Shown here piece after piece: positions 35,366 to 43,699 of a stretch of DNA of 64,000 bases. Each line of letters begins with the position of its first letter. Position 1 is the stretch's first letter. The position numbers and the translations under genes were made by a program. The notes beneath the pieces are model-generated. The model saw nothing but the letters and a program-made list of their open reading frames with translations, did no database searches and had not been told where the DNA came from. The DNA is taken from NCBI GenBank assembly GCA_000508965.1, contig BAHV02000018.1, forward strand, positions 134,840 to 198,839. The letters are read 5' to 3'. This DNA is from Dielma sp000508965. Lineage in GTDB: Bacteria; Bacillota_I; Bacilli_A; Erysipelotrichales; Erysipelotrichaceae.

Positions 35366-36556
35366 TTAGCTGACATTATCCAGCATGCCATACATCGGCA
35401 GCATTATTGCCACAATGATAAAGCATACCACAACACCCATGACAATGATCAGCATTGGCTCAATCATTGAAACCATTTTCTCAGTAGCCGTATTCGCTTC
35501 TTCATCATAAAAATCTGCCGCTTTATTCAATATTTCATCAAGCCGTCCACTTTCTTCACCAATAAAAAGCATCGACATCAGCATCGATTCAAATATATCC
35601 TCAGCCCCTATCGCTGTTGACATATACTCACCGTTGCTGACACGAGTAATAATTCGTTTGAAGCAATCCGTGATCCATGTATTATCAAGGATATCTGAAC
35701 AGATTTCAAGTATTTCAATTACATTGACACCGCTCGCGTAAAGCGTCGCAAACGTATTTGCAAAGCGGGAGGATAGAATTGTTTTATTCAATTTACCAAA
35801 AATCGGCATAACCAGTTTCAAATGATCAAGTTTAAAACGAACTGCCGGTATCCGTTTAAACCATATCCAAAATAAATAAACGGCTGCTGCCGCAACAATC
35901 AGAAGATACCACTTACTCATGATAAAATCACTGATCCAAATCATAATCTGCGTAGGCAGCGGCAGCGCCTGACCTTCATACAGCTGAAAGAAAGAAGGCA
36001 GAATAAACGTTATAACTGCAATTACGACAACGATACACACACCGCATAAAATTTTAGGATAAAGCATCGCGTTCTTAATTTTATTTGACAGCTTATTTTC
36101 CTTCTCATAATGATCGGCCATGCGTTCTAATGTGAGATCCAATGAACCGCTGATTTCACCGCTTCGTATCATTCGAATCAGCAATTTAGGAAATGTGTTC
36201 CCCTCAGCATCCATAGCATAGGATAATTCACGTCCCTGCTGCAAACGTTCATACAGACGGCGATAACACTCCTTCATCCGCTGGTTTTCACTTTTTTCAT
36301 ACAATATGTCAACTGCCCGCACCACTGAAACACCCGCTGAAAGCATGACCGACATCTGTCTTGAAAACAGTACAAGATCCTTGCCTTTCATTTTAAAATT
36401 GCTGTGATTTTCAAAATCATCAATAATTTTATAACTGATGCAGTATAGCTGCATATCTTTAAGTTTTATAAGGAAATCATTCGTGTCAGAAGCTTCTATT
36501 TCACCCTTGACCAGACTGCCATCCCTCTGTTTTGCATTATAAATATATTTCAGCAC
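35366..36556 (-). CDS. pilC: Type IV pilus inner-membrane platform protein PilC (GspF family)
   Basis: Polytopic platform protein of 396 aa with two tandem GspF domains (about residues 65-190 and 265-390), each ending in transmembrane helices. The motif FSRQMSVMLSAGVSVVRAV marks the first domain and FANTFATLYASGVNVIEIL the second. The start is GTG 36556 with GGAGGT eight bases upstream. It is the first gene of the pilC-pilMN-pilO-pilX-pilin operon and has a recognisable promoter. Confidence 0.93.
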   Translation of the reverse strand: MLKYIYNAKQRDGSLVKGEIEASDTNDFLIKLKDMQLYCISYKIIDDFENHSNFKMKGKDLVLFSRQMSVMLSAGVSVVRAVDILYEKSENQRMKECYRRLYERLQQGRELSYAMDAEGNTFPKLLIRMIRSGEISGSLDLTLERMADHYEKENKLSNKIKNAMLYPKILCGVCIVVVIAVITFILPSFFQLYEGQALPLPTQIMIWISDFIMSKWYLLIVAAAAVYLFWIWFKRIPAVRFKLDHLKLVMPIFGKLNKTILSSRFANTFATLYASGVNVIEILEICSDILDNTWITDCFKRIITRVSNGEYMSTAIGAEDIFESMLMSMLFIGEESGRLDEILNKAADFYDEEANTATEKMVSMIEPMLIIVMGVVVCFIIVAIMLPMYGMLDNVS

Positions 36557-36580
36557 TCAGTATGACCTCCGTTTTCTATC

Positions 36581-36609
36581 ATTATAACATATTTGTGGTA
36601 GTATGTGAT
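36581..36609 (-). promoter_or_regulatory. Promoter of the pilC operon
   Basis: On the minus strand ATCACA (36609-36604) and TATAAT (36586-36581) have a 17-bp spacer, 25 bp before the GTG start. Confidence 0.65.
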
Positions 36610-36690
36610 AAAACTAATGCTGTACACAATCAAGAAATTATACAAAAAGATTACACAAAATCAGAAGCTATGGCATGCTTGAACAACTTC

Positions 36691-36699
36691 TGCTATACT
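36691..36699 (+). promoter_or_regulatory. Extended -10 promoter of the GH13 gene
   Basis: TGC directly precedes TATACT, giving an extended -10 about 25 bp before the start codon. No good -35 is seen. Confidence 0.55.
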
Positions 36700-36724
36700 A
36701 AATAAGAAAAGAGGGAGAATTTAT

Positions 36725-38212
36725 ATGAATTGGGTTAATTCTAGTATTTTTTATCATATTTATCCATTGGGCTTCTGCGGAGCGCCAATGACAAATGATA
36801 ATGGTGAAACCATTGATCGTATTTTAAAAGTAAAGGAATGGATTCCGCATTTTTCAGAGCTGGGAATCAATGCTTTATATCTGGGGCCGGTTTTCGAATC
36901 CAGTGAGCATGGCTATGATACGAAGGATTATTTTAAAATTGACCGCCGTTTAGGCAGCAATGAAGCGTTTAAAGAAGTTTGTGATGCATGTCATGAGGCA
37001 GGTATCCGCATCGTGCTTGACGGTGTCTTTAATCATGTTGGCCGTGAATTCTGGGCATTCCAGGATGTACAGAAACATAAATGGGATTCCCCTTATTGTG
37101 ATTGGTTCATGAACCTGAATTTCAATGGCCGCTCACCGATGAATGATGATTTCTGGTATGAGGGTTGGAATGGACATTATAATTTGGTTAAACTCAACCT
37201 GAGAAATCCTGAAGTTGGTAATATGATCCTTGAAGCAATCTTTTCTTGGATGGATCAATTTCATATCGATGGTTTACGGCTGGATGCGGCTGATGTCATG
37301 GATAAGGATTTCTTTAAGCGGCTGCGTCACGAATGCAAGCAAAAAAATCCGGATTTCTGGCTGATGGGTGAAGTCATCCATGGTGATTATAAAAATTGGA
37401 TCAATGAACAGATGCTGGATTCTACCACAAATTATGAATGTTATAAGGGAATCTATTCATCCCATAACGATGAGAATTATTTTGAAATCGGTTATTCATT
37501 AAACCGACAATTTGGCAACGGCGGTATCTACAAGGATCTCTGTCTGTATAATTTTGTGGATAATCATGATGTAAACCGATTAGGCAGCACACTGCGCCAG
37601 CTTGAGCATCTGAATAATTGTTATACTTTACTCTTTACGATGCCGGGTATTCCATCTATTTATTACGGCAGTGAAGTGGGCATGAGCGGTATTAAGGCAA
37701 ATGGCAGTGATGCCGGATTAAGACCCTGCTTAAGTTTAGAGGATGTGCAAAGCAATGTATTAAGTGAACATATCGCCCGTCTGGCTCGCATCCACAAATC
37801 TCAGCCGGCACTGCATGAATTAAATTATGAACAGGTATGTGTCCGCAACAAGCAGCTTGTCTATAAGCGTTCTGCCGCTGATCAGATTATTTTTACTGCC
37901 TTAAATCTGGATAAGGAAGCCTATGATATTTCCATACCATATGGGGGACCGTTAACGGACTTACTGACAGATACGGTGTATGAAGCGGTAAATGGCAATG
38001 TGGAGATAGCGATGCCGCCTTACAGTTCATTGATTCTCTGTGATAAACCGGCTGATGTTGAGGGCAATCAGCCTGCAAAGCATGCGGAAAAAGTAAAAGA
38101 AGCACCGAAATGGAAGCTGTTGGAAACAATTAAGGGCATGGAAGATCAGCAGCAATATTATGTTTATGAGAATGAGAAGCATGAGAAAAGGGTCAGTCTG
38201 AAAAAGCTATAA
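36725..38212 (+). CDS. Cytoplasmic GH13 alpha-glucan hydrolase (alpha-amylase family)
   Basis: TIM-barrel glycosidase without a signal peptide, so it probably acts on imported oligosaccharides. Conserved region I is DGVFNH (99-104), the nucleophile Asp187 lies in GLRLDAAD, the acid/base Glu216 in MGEV, and the third acid Asp282 in FVDNHD. The C-terminal beta domain runs to about residue 440 and is followed by a charged tail of about 50 residues. The best guess is a cyclomaltodextrinase, neopullulanase or maltogenic-type enzyme. GAGGGAG precedes the ATG. Confidence 0.9.
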   Translation: MNWVNSSIFYHIYPLGFCGAPMTNDNGETIDRILKVKEWIPHFSELGINALYLGPVFESSEHGYDTKDYFKIDRRLGSNEAFKEVCDACHEAGIRIVLDGVFNHVGREFWAFQDVQKHKWDSPYCDWFMNLNFNGRSPMNDDFWYEGWNGHYNLVKLNLRNPEVGNMILEAIFSWMDQFHIDGLRLDAADVMDKDFFKRLRHECKQKNPDFWLMGEVIHGDYKNWINEQMLDSTTNYECYKGIYSSHNDENYFEIGYSLNRQFGNGGIYKDLCLYNFVDNHDVNRLGSTLRQLEHLNNCYTLLFTMPGIPSIYYGSEVGMSGIKANGSDAGLRPCLSLEDVQSNVLSEHIARLARIHKSQPALHELNYEQVCVRNKQLVYKRSAADQIIFTALNLDKEAYDISIPYGGPLTDLLTDTVYEAVNGNVEIAMPPYSSLILCDKPADVEGNQPAKHAEKVKEAPKWKLLETIKGMEDQQQYYVYENEKHEKRVSLKKL

Positions 38213-38231
38213 AAAGCAGATACAGTAAAAG

Positions 38232-38269
38232 AACCTCTCTTGGATTTATGAGTCTGAGGGAGGTTTTTA
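38232..38269 (+). terminator. Terminator of the GH13 gene
   Basis: AACCTC / GAGGTT stem with an imperfect interior, followed by TTTTTAA. Confidence 0.65.
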
Positions 38270-38471
38270 ATTGATAAGGTCTTTCGTTTGCCTTGCCATA
38301 TTCTATGATTTTCATAATCGTTCGCCAAATTATATAAACCCTTCCTAATACGACCCTCTTTCCTGAATTACCACTATCATTCAAGGCTTGCTATGTCCCT
38401 CTTTTTTCATCAGTTAACGCCGATGCATTGACAAAATGATATTAAAAAGTAAATACTTATTAAAATGGTTA

Positions 38472-38502
38472 TTGACACTCTCGCAGCGTAAGGGTTTAGG
38501 CT
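38472..38502 (+). promoter_or_regulatory. MerR-type promoter/operator, 19-bp spacer
   Basis: TTGACA (38472-38477) and TAGGCT (38497-38502) are 19 bp apart, the overlong spacer that MerR-family activators correct by twisting DNA. The spacer holds the imperfect dyad CTCTCGCAGCGTAAGGG. It lies just ahead of the MerR gene, so autoregulation is likely. Confidence 0.7.
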
Positions 38503-38522
38503 TAAGTAAAAGGAGGAATCGT

Positions 38523-39365
38523 ATGAAAACAATAAAAGAAATTGCGGAAATAAGCGGTGTCAGCGTTCGCACACTCCGTTATTATGATGAAATCGGCTTA
38601 TTGAAGCCCTCTCAGTTCAGCGAAGCTGGTTATCGGCTGTATGATGAAAAAGCATTAGAAAAATTAATGACAATCATGTTCTATAAGGAATTGAATATGC
38701 CGTTAGAAGCCATCAAGTTAATCATTGATGATTCGGAATATGATTGGCAGCATGCCTTACAGATGCAAAAGAAACTGCTTGAACAAAAGCTTAGGCGATT
38801 AACCGGGATTATTCAACTACTTGACGATACACTGAAGGGTGTAAAGCCGCTGAATTTTGAAGCATTTACAAAAGCCGAGGCCAAAAGCATCGTTGAACAC
38901 TCATTGACACTTCAAAGTACCGCTTCTTTAGAAGCAATTCTAGCAAAATTTGGTTCCGTTGATGCTTATCAGGAATGGTTTGAAAACTATCTGATTGATG
39001 AAAAGACCAGTTCCCATTTCATTAAAATGTATGGCAGCAAAGATAAGGCAATCCAAGCAAGGCTAAAAGCAGATGGCTCTTTAGAAGGACAAGATCAAAT
39101 TGACGGCATATACAAGCAGTTCGCAGAAGCAATGGTGAGTGACAATCATGAACAATCTAACCATGCCGTAGAAGCATTAGGCGAATGCTATAAAACAATG
39201 TTTAAACTTGATAATGCACGATATCTCCTATTAAAACTCGCAGCAGCTTATCAAGCATATCAAGATGATGAAGTCAGCAAAGCTGTTGACAAACAATATG
39301 GCAATGGAATAACCAGCTACATCAGCAAATGTATCAGAGAATATTATGGAATAGACATAAATTGA
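38523..39365 (+). CDS. MerR-family regulator with TipAS-like ligand domain
   Basis: The N-terminal winged helix (residues 1-70) carries SGVSVRTLRYYDEIGLLKPS, then a coiled-coil dimer helix (about 75-115), then a C-terminal TipAS-type drug-recognition domain (about 150-275, with the AVEALGECYK and YISKCIREYY helices). TipAS domains bind thiopeptide-like and other compounds. ATG 38523 has AAAGGAGG upstream; the frame extends upstream through the promoter and is not coding there. The nearest downstream gene is a nitroreductase with its own leader. Confidence 0.9.
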   Translation: MKTIKEIAEISGVSVRTLRYYDEIGLLKPSQFSEAGYRLYDEKALEKLMTIMFYKELNMPLEAIKLIIDDSEYDWQHALQMQKKLLEQKLRRLTGIIQLLDDTLKGVKPLNFEAFTKAEAKSIVEHSLTLQSTASLEAILAKFGSVDAYQEWFENYLIDEKTSSHFIKMYGSKDKAIQARLKADGSLEGQDQIDGIYKQFAEAMVSDNHEQSNHAVEALGECYKTMFKLDNARYLLLKLAAAYQAYQDDEVSKAVDKQYGNGITSYISKCIREYYGIDIN

Positions 39366-39574
39366 TAAAGCAAAAAAATTTATGTCATTTTGTTATTCGG
39401 TTTCCTATTTAAAGGCCAAGCATGTATAAACAAGTTTTATTTTATCCAAAGGTTTTGTTCAATGACTTAACTTTCAGCTAAAAATGCAAGCAGCTTTTAC
39501 TTTTTAGTGCTATGATTAAGTTATAAAAAACAAATAGTTTTGACACTATCTGTATTGAAACGGAGAAACCTCAA

Positions 39575-40087
39575 ATGAATGAAACAGTCATGAATTTAAT
39601 TAACCGAAAAAGTTGTAAAAGTTATCAGGATAAGCATGTCAGCAAGGAATTATTAGATGAAATTGTTGCTGCCGGACTTAATGCTCCTTCAGGAATGAAT
39701 AAACAGACTCCGCGTTTTGTTGTTGTATCGGATGATGTCGTTGTTAAACAGTTATCGGATATGAACGCGGCGGCAGCGGGTATGCCTTTTGATCCTTTCT
39801 ATGGTGCCAAAGATGTCATTATCGTTTTGGTTAAGAAGGAAGGAACTTACCTCTATGATGGCAGTCTTGCCATGGGCAATCTGATGAATGCCGCCTGGTC
39901 AATGGGTATCGGCAGCCGCTGGATTCACCGTGCCAAGGAAGTATTTGAAAGTGATGAAGGAAAGAAGCTTTTAAAAGCATGGGGACTTGAGGATGAGGTC
40001 GAAGGAATTGGCTTCTGTATTCTGGGTTATGCGAAGGAAGAAAAAGAAAAAACGGAAATACAGGCAGGCAGAGTCTTCCATATTTAG
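39575..40087 (+). CDS. Nitroreductase family flavoprotein
   Basis: FMN-dependent oxidoreductase of 170 aa. Motifs are RKSCKSYQDKHVSKELLDEI (FMN phosphate site), APSGMNKQTPRFVVV, and MNAAWSMGIGSRWI, with a final GYAKE. It is at the short end of the family. CGGAG lies 10 bp before the ATG. It may be a target of the neighbouring MerR regulator, but a 209-bp gap with no MerR-type spacer promoter weakens that idea. Physiological substrate unknown. Confidence 0.88.
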   Translation: MNETVMNLINRKSCKSYQDKHVSKELLDEIVAAGLNAPSGMNKQTPRFVVVSDDVVVKQLSDMNAAAAGMPFDPFYGAKDVIIVLVKKEGTYLYDGSLAMGNLMNAAWSMGIGSRWIHRAKEVFESDEGKKLLKAWGLEDEVEGIGFCILGYAKEEKEKTEIQAGRVFHI

Positions 40088-40091
40088 CTAT

Positions 40092-40114
40092 AAGCGGTTC
40101 ACAGCCGCTTTTTT
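40092..40114 (+). terminator. Terminator of the nitroreductase gene
   Basis: AAGCGG / CCGCTT stem followed by TTTT. Confidence 0.8.
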
Positions 40115-40118
40115 AATG

Positions 40119-40142
40119 AAAAAAATGAAGCAAAGCGCTTCA
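40119..40142 (-). terminator. Terminator of the fructokinase gene
   Basis: TGAAGC / GCTTCA stem, followed on the minus strand by TTTTTTT. Confidence 0.8.
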
Positions 40143-40148
40143 CTTTCA

Positions 40149-41096
40149 TTATCCATTCAGTTTCTCCATAACCTCATCAAGTAAAGGAATAGCGTCAACA
40201 GCGCCATGCTTTGTGCAAGTCAGCGCACCGACACAATTGGCGAAACGTACCATGTCCTGCCATTCCTCAGCGCTGAATACGCGTTTATCGGCATGCAGGA
40301 TGCGTGACAGCAAAGCACCGGCAAAGGCATCACCAGCCCCGGTAGAGTCAACCTGTTCAATCGCTTGACTTGCCACAATTAGCTGAGAATTACCGCTGCT
40401 TAGATAGGTACCCTTGGCTCCCAGCGTTACCGCCACCGTTTTGGCACCCAATGCATGAATCATTTGCACAGCTGTTTCAAGATCTGTTTTACCAGTAATG
40501 ATCAAGGCTTCCTCATCACTCATTTTCACAAAGTCAGCACTCGCTATAAAGGTGCGGCAGTCTTGGATAAACTGCGGAAGCTGACGCTTGCTGATAAGTG
40601 AATCACGATAATTAGGGTCAAAGGAAATGAACATCTGACGCTGTTTCGCAAGAGCAAGCAGGGCATAATATGTCTTTTTCAATTCCCCGCCCAGCAATGC
40701 CGTCGCGCTGCCAAAGTGCAGGATGTCCTCTTGATGAAGCTTTGAAACATCAATAGCATTAAAGCTGTACTCACCGTCACAGCCGCGCAGGAAATTAAAA
40801 TTGCGCTCACCCCGCTCATCAATACCGACTAACGCAATCGTAGTAGTGCCGCCAAATGTACATAAAGAAGTATCCACCTTCAGCTGATCCAACATTTCAT
40901 TTAAAAATTGACCAAAATAATCTGTGCCGATCTGACCCATAAAAGCCGCTTCCTCGCCCATGCGGGTAATTGCCGCCGCTACATTTGCGGGTGCGCCGCC
41001 AGCCTTTTTCTCAAACTGTACGCCATTCTTTAAGCCTTTATGATCAACACCGACCATGTCAATCAATAATTCACCGACACAATAGACTTTACTCAT
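40149..41096 (-). CDS. scrK: Fructokinase (PfkB family)
   Basis: Phosphorylates fructose released from sucrose-6-phosphate. The 315-aa ribokinase-fold protein has the PfkB motifs KAGGAPANVAAAITRMG (about 30-46) and the catalytic DSTGAGDAFAG near residue 248. Its ATG overlaps the stop of the degraded scrB remnant (TATGAGTAA), which shows it was translationally coupled to sucrose hydrolase. The PfkB signatures make fructose-type substrates likely; the scrB context makes fructokinase the best call. Confidence 0.88.
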   Translation of the reverse strand: MSKVYCVGELLIDMVGVDHKGLKNGVQFEKKAGGAPANVAAAITRMGEEAAFMGQIGTDYFGQFLNEMLDQLKVDTSLCTFGGTTTIALVGIDERGERNFNFLRGCDGEYSFNAIDVSKLHQEDILHFGSATALLGGELKKTYYALLALAKQRQMFISFDPNYRDSLISKRQLPQFIQDCRTFIASADFVKMSDEEALIITGKTDLETAVQMIHALGAKTVAVTLGAKGTYLSSGNSQLIVASQAIEQVDSTGAGDAFAGALLSRILHADKRVFSAEEWQDMVRFANCVGALTCTKHGAVDAIPLLDEVMEKLNG

Positions 41097-41430
41097 AAAT
41101 AATTCCTTTCAGCTGCCAAATTTCACAGGCAGGTATATCAAATGGTTGATCCGAACTGATTTTGAATGCCTTCAATTCATGAAGCGGATAAAAAAGCGAT
41201 GACATCACAGCCTCACCATCATTGATAAAAATTTCCAATACACTTGTATCCAAATACATTTGAAGCTGGGCATCACCGCCGTGCCTGCGTAACAGCCGTC
41301 CTTATCGATAAGCTGATCAGGCTTTAAGACTAAGCGGGGCTTTGTGTAATGCATAAGGTCTCTTGTTTTTACTAGGCCTCATTGTTTATTTTTATGTTCA
41401 CAGCCTGTTGGATTCCATTGATACATACAT
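41089..41430 (-). pseudogene. scrB: Degraded sucrose-6-phosphate hydrolase (GH32) gene
   Basis: On the minus strand a frame reads MYQWNPTGCEHKNKQ, stop, GLVKTRDLMHYTKPRLVLKP, then DGCYAG, which is the N-terminal third of a GH32 enzyme. The stop replaces the usual Trp (TGG to TGA). The next codons jump, with a frame change, to the GH32 C-terminal region (DTSVLEIFINDGEAV) and end at 41089. The catalytic NDPNG motif and the centre are gone. An intact gene would be about 1.4 kb. It is wedged between patB and scrK. Confidence 0.88.
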
Positions 41431-41444
41431 TTGCCTGCCCTTGA

Positions 41445-42638
41445 TTAATCAGCTTCAATTAAGTTATGCTTGATAAATGCCTGCCGCATCCGCGCCATAG
41501 CATCTTTTAAGATTTGCGTTGGTACCGCCAGATTGATCCGTTCAAATCCCTCGCCGGCTTTGCCAAACAGATAGCCCTCATCCAAGAAGAGGTCTGCTTC
41601 CTCACGCATTAAATGCTCTAATTCATCCTTATTCAAACCATAGGCCCTAAAATCAACCCAAAGCAGATACGTTCCCTGCAGTTCATGGACAACAGCTTTC
41701 GGGAAATATTGCTTTATATATTCATTCATGAATCGCACATTTTCACTCAGTACCTCAATCAATGCCGAAAGCCATGCCTCTCCCTCACGATAAGCCGCTA
41801 CACAGGAAGCCAGCGCAAAAGGATTGATATGAATAAAACCGGCATCCTTTAAATACTGTTCACGCAGCGCTTGATTTGGAATAATAATATTCGCATTGCT
41901 CATGCCTGCGAGATTAAATGTCTTGCTTGGTGATGTGCAGACGATACAGTTCTCTTCAAATGCCTTGTCTATGGTTGGAAACATGGTATGCGAGAAACCA
42001 GGCATGATCAAATCATTGTGAATCTCATCCGCAACGATCAATACCCCATATTTTAAAGCCAGTTCGCCAATCTGCTTCAGCTCTTCATAAGTGAATACCT
42101 TGCCTATTGGATTATGCGGCGTGCATAAGATCAGCATCGTATTCATCGGATCTGCAAGCTTCTGCTTCAGATCTTCAAAATCGATTTCATAATGGTCATC
42201 ACATAAAATCAGCGGATTTTCTACCGCATGTGTACCATTGCATGCTGCGGCACTATAAAACGGATAATAAACCGGCGTCATGATCACAACGCCCTCCCCT
42301 GGCTTCGTAAAGGCTTTTACCGCTTGATTCAGCGCTTTCACCACACCCTGTGAAATAACGATCCATTCAGGATCGATCGTCCATTGATGCCGATGCTTCA
42401 TCCAATAGACCACCGCATCCAAATATCCATCTGTCACATTTTGATAGCCATACGGTGTCATTTCATCCGCGCAGCGATGCATTGCCTCTACAATTTCCGG
42501 CGCATTCACAAACTCCATATCCGCTACCGATAAAGGTACGATATCCTCACGAACAGGCATTCCGTCAGCCTTTTTCATCCCCGTCCACTTGCCGGCACCG
42601 TTAAGCCGGCGATTCTTTACAGTTGTAAAATCATACAT
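41445..42638 (-). CDS. PatB/MalY-type PLP-dependent C-S lyase or aminotransferase
   Basis: Fold-type I PLP enzyme of 397 aa, predicted to be a cystathionine beta-lyase or related transaminase. The opening PLSVADMEF (residues about 36-44) is the MalY/PatB hallmark. The PLP lysine is in SPSKTFNLAG, with CTPHNPIGKVF and ADEIHNDL upstream. AGGAGGAAAGC precedes ATG 42638. It follows the YitT gene by 11 bp, so the two form an operon that would once have read on into scrB-scrK. Confidence 0.9.
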   Translation of the reverse strand: MYDFTTVKNRRLNGAGKWTGMKKADGMPVREDIVPLSVADMEFVNAPEIVEAMHRCADEMTPYGYQNVTDGYLDAVVYWMKHRHQWTIDPEWIVISQGVVKALNQAVKAFTKPGEGVVIMTPVYYPFYSAAACNGTHAVENPLILCDDHYEIDFEDLKQKLADPMNTMLILCTPHNPIGKVFTYEELKQIGELALKYGVLIVADEIHNDLIMPGFSHTMFPTIDKAFEENCIVCTSPSKTFNLAGMSNANIIIPNQALREQYLKDAGFIHINPFALASCVAAYREGEAWLSALIEVLSENVRFMNEYIKQYFPKAVVHELQGTYLLWVDFRAYGLNKDELEHLMREEADLFLDEGYLFGKAGEGFERINLAVPTQILKDAMARMRQAFIKHNLIEAD

Positions 42639-42649
42639 ATGCTTTCCTC

Positions 42650-43510
42650 CTATAATAACCGGCGTTCATAATTACCGGTAACCTGCATTCCCTCTGATAA
42701 AATAATAAACGCTTTAGGGTCAAGTCCCAATACGAGATCATGAAGATGATTCACTTCATATTTAGAAATAACGGTCATCAGAATATCTGTTTCGGTATCC
42801 GTATAAGCACCCTTGCCTTCCCAGCATGTCACACCGCGCGTCATTTCATGAAGAATCGCTTTCTTCACCGCTTTATTACGGGTAAAAATCATGGCACTCA
42901 TTACAATATTCTGTGTATGCACCTTATCGACCACCATACCGAAAATGACTGCATAGATAATTGAATAGATAGCTGTTGATAATTCAAACTTCAAGGCACA
43001 GATAATATAAATCAGCGCATTGACACCGATTGACAGTTTGCCGACACTGAACTTCGGTGATTTCATCGCCATATAAACACCCAGAATATCAGTACCGCCG
43101 CCGCTGCCGCCATGCTGAAGCGTTAAACCAATCCCAAAGCCGCCAATCAAACCGCCGATAATTACTGAAGTCAAAACATCAGGAACAACCGGCATAATGG
43201 GTATCAATGTAAAGGCGATCGTCTGCGTCACCACTGAAGTCAGGGTAAGCAGGAAAAAATGCTTGGATAAACTCTTATATGCCATCAAGAATAACGGCAG
43301 ATTTAATAATGAGTTAATGATACCGGCAATATCAAATTTAATATCCAGATGCAGTGTCTCCACCAGCATCGTACGAATCAGCTGGGCAATACCTACAACC
43401 CCGCCGTTAAACAGATTCAGCGGCACAATAAACATATTTACCGCAAAGGCAAACAGCACTGAACCCACGACTACATAAACAAATGAAGTGAGCAATTTTT
43501 TATCTTTCAT
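42650..43510 (-). CDS. YitT family membrane protein
   Basis: Integral membrane protein of 286 aa with five to six helices (DUF161) and a C-terminal cytoplasmic DUF2179 domain of about 80 residues (the GVTCWEGKGAYT and LVLGLDPKAFIILSEG segments). The glycine-rich GGLIGGFGIGLTLQHGGSGGGTDIL segment is typical. Function is not established for the family. AAGGAG lies upstream of ATG 43510. It begins the operon with the PatB-like gene. Confidence 0.9.
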   Translation of the reverse strand: MKDKKLLTSFVYVVVGSVLFAFAVNMFIVPLNLFNGGVVGIAQLIRTMLVETLHLDIKFDIAGIINSLLNLPLFLMAYKSLSKHFFLLTLTSVVTQTIAFTLIPIMPVVPDVLTSVIIGGLIGGFGIGLTLQHGGSGGGTDILGVYMAMKSPKFSVGKLSIGVNALIYIICALKFELSTAIYSIIYAVIFGMVVDKVHTQNIVMSAMIFTRNKAVKKAILHEMTRGVTCWEGKGAYTDTETDILMTVISKYEVNHLHDLVLGLDPKAFIILSEGMQVTGNYERRLL

Positions 43511-43622
43511 ACTATGAACTCCTTAAACAACACTATTATACATTTTTCCAAAACCCTTTCATAGATTGAAACGGATGAAAAACAAAAAAACTAAACTGTA
43601 TGTCTATATCAGCGCTATTCGA

Positions 43623-43636
43623 CGTAAGCGTTTACA
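43623..43636 (+). promoter_or_regulatory. cre site (CcpA operator)
   Basis: CGTAAGCGTTTACA matches the TGWAANCGNTNWCA consensus at 13 of 14 positions. It overlaps the -35 element of the CBM9-like gene, so CcpA binding would block transcription. Confidence 0.75.
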
Positions 43637-43659
43637 ACGCATATACTCCGTGCTATAAT
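43631..43659 (+). promoter_or_regulatory. Promoter of the CBM9-like gene
   Basis: TTTACA (43631-43636) and TATAAT (43654-43659) with a 17-bp spacer. Confidence 0.8.
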
Positions 43660-43699
43660 GAATTTATAAAAAGAGCGTTGCTCAGAAAGGGATTAGATT

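Noticed and set aside
38193..38384. 63-codon minus-strand ORF between the GH13 and MerR genes
   Set aside because: It covers the GH13 terminator and the end of the GH13 gene, and has no convincing ribosome site.
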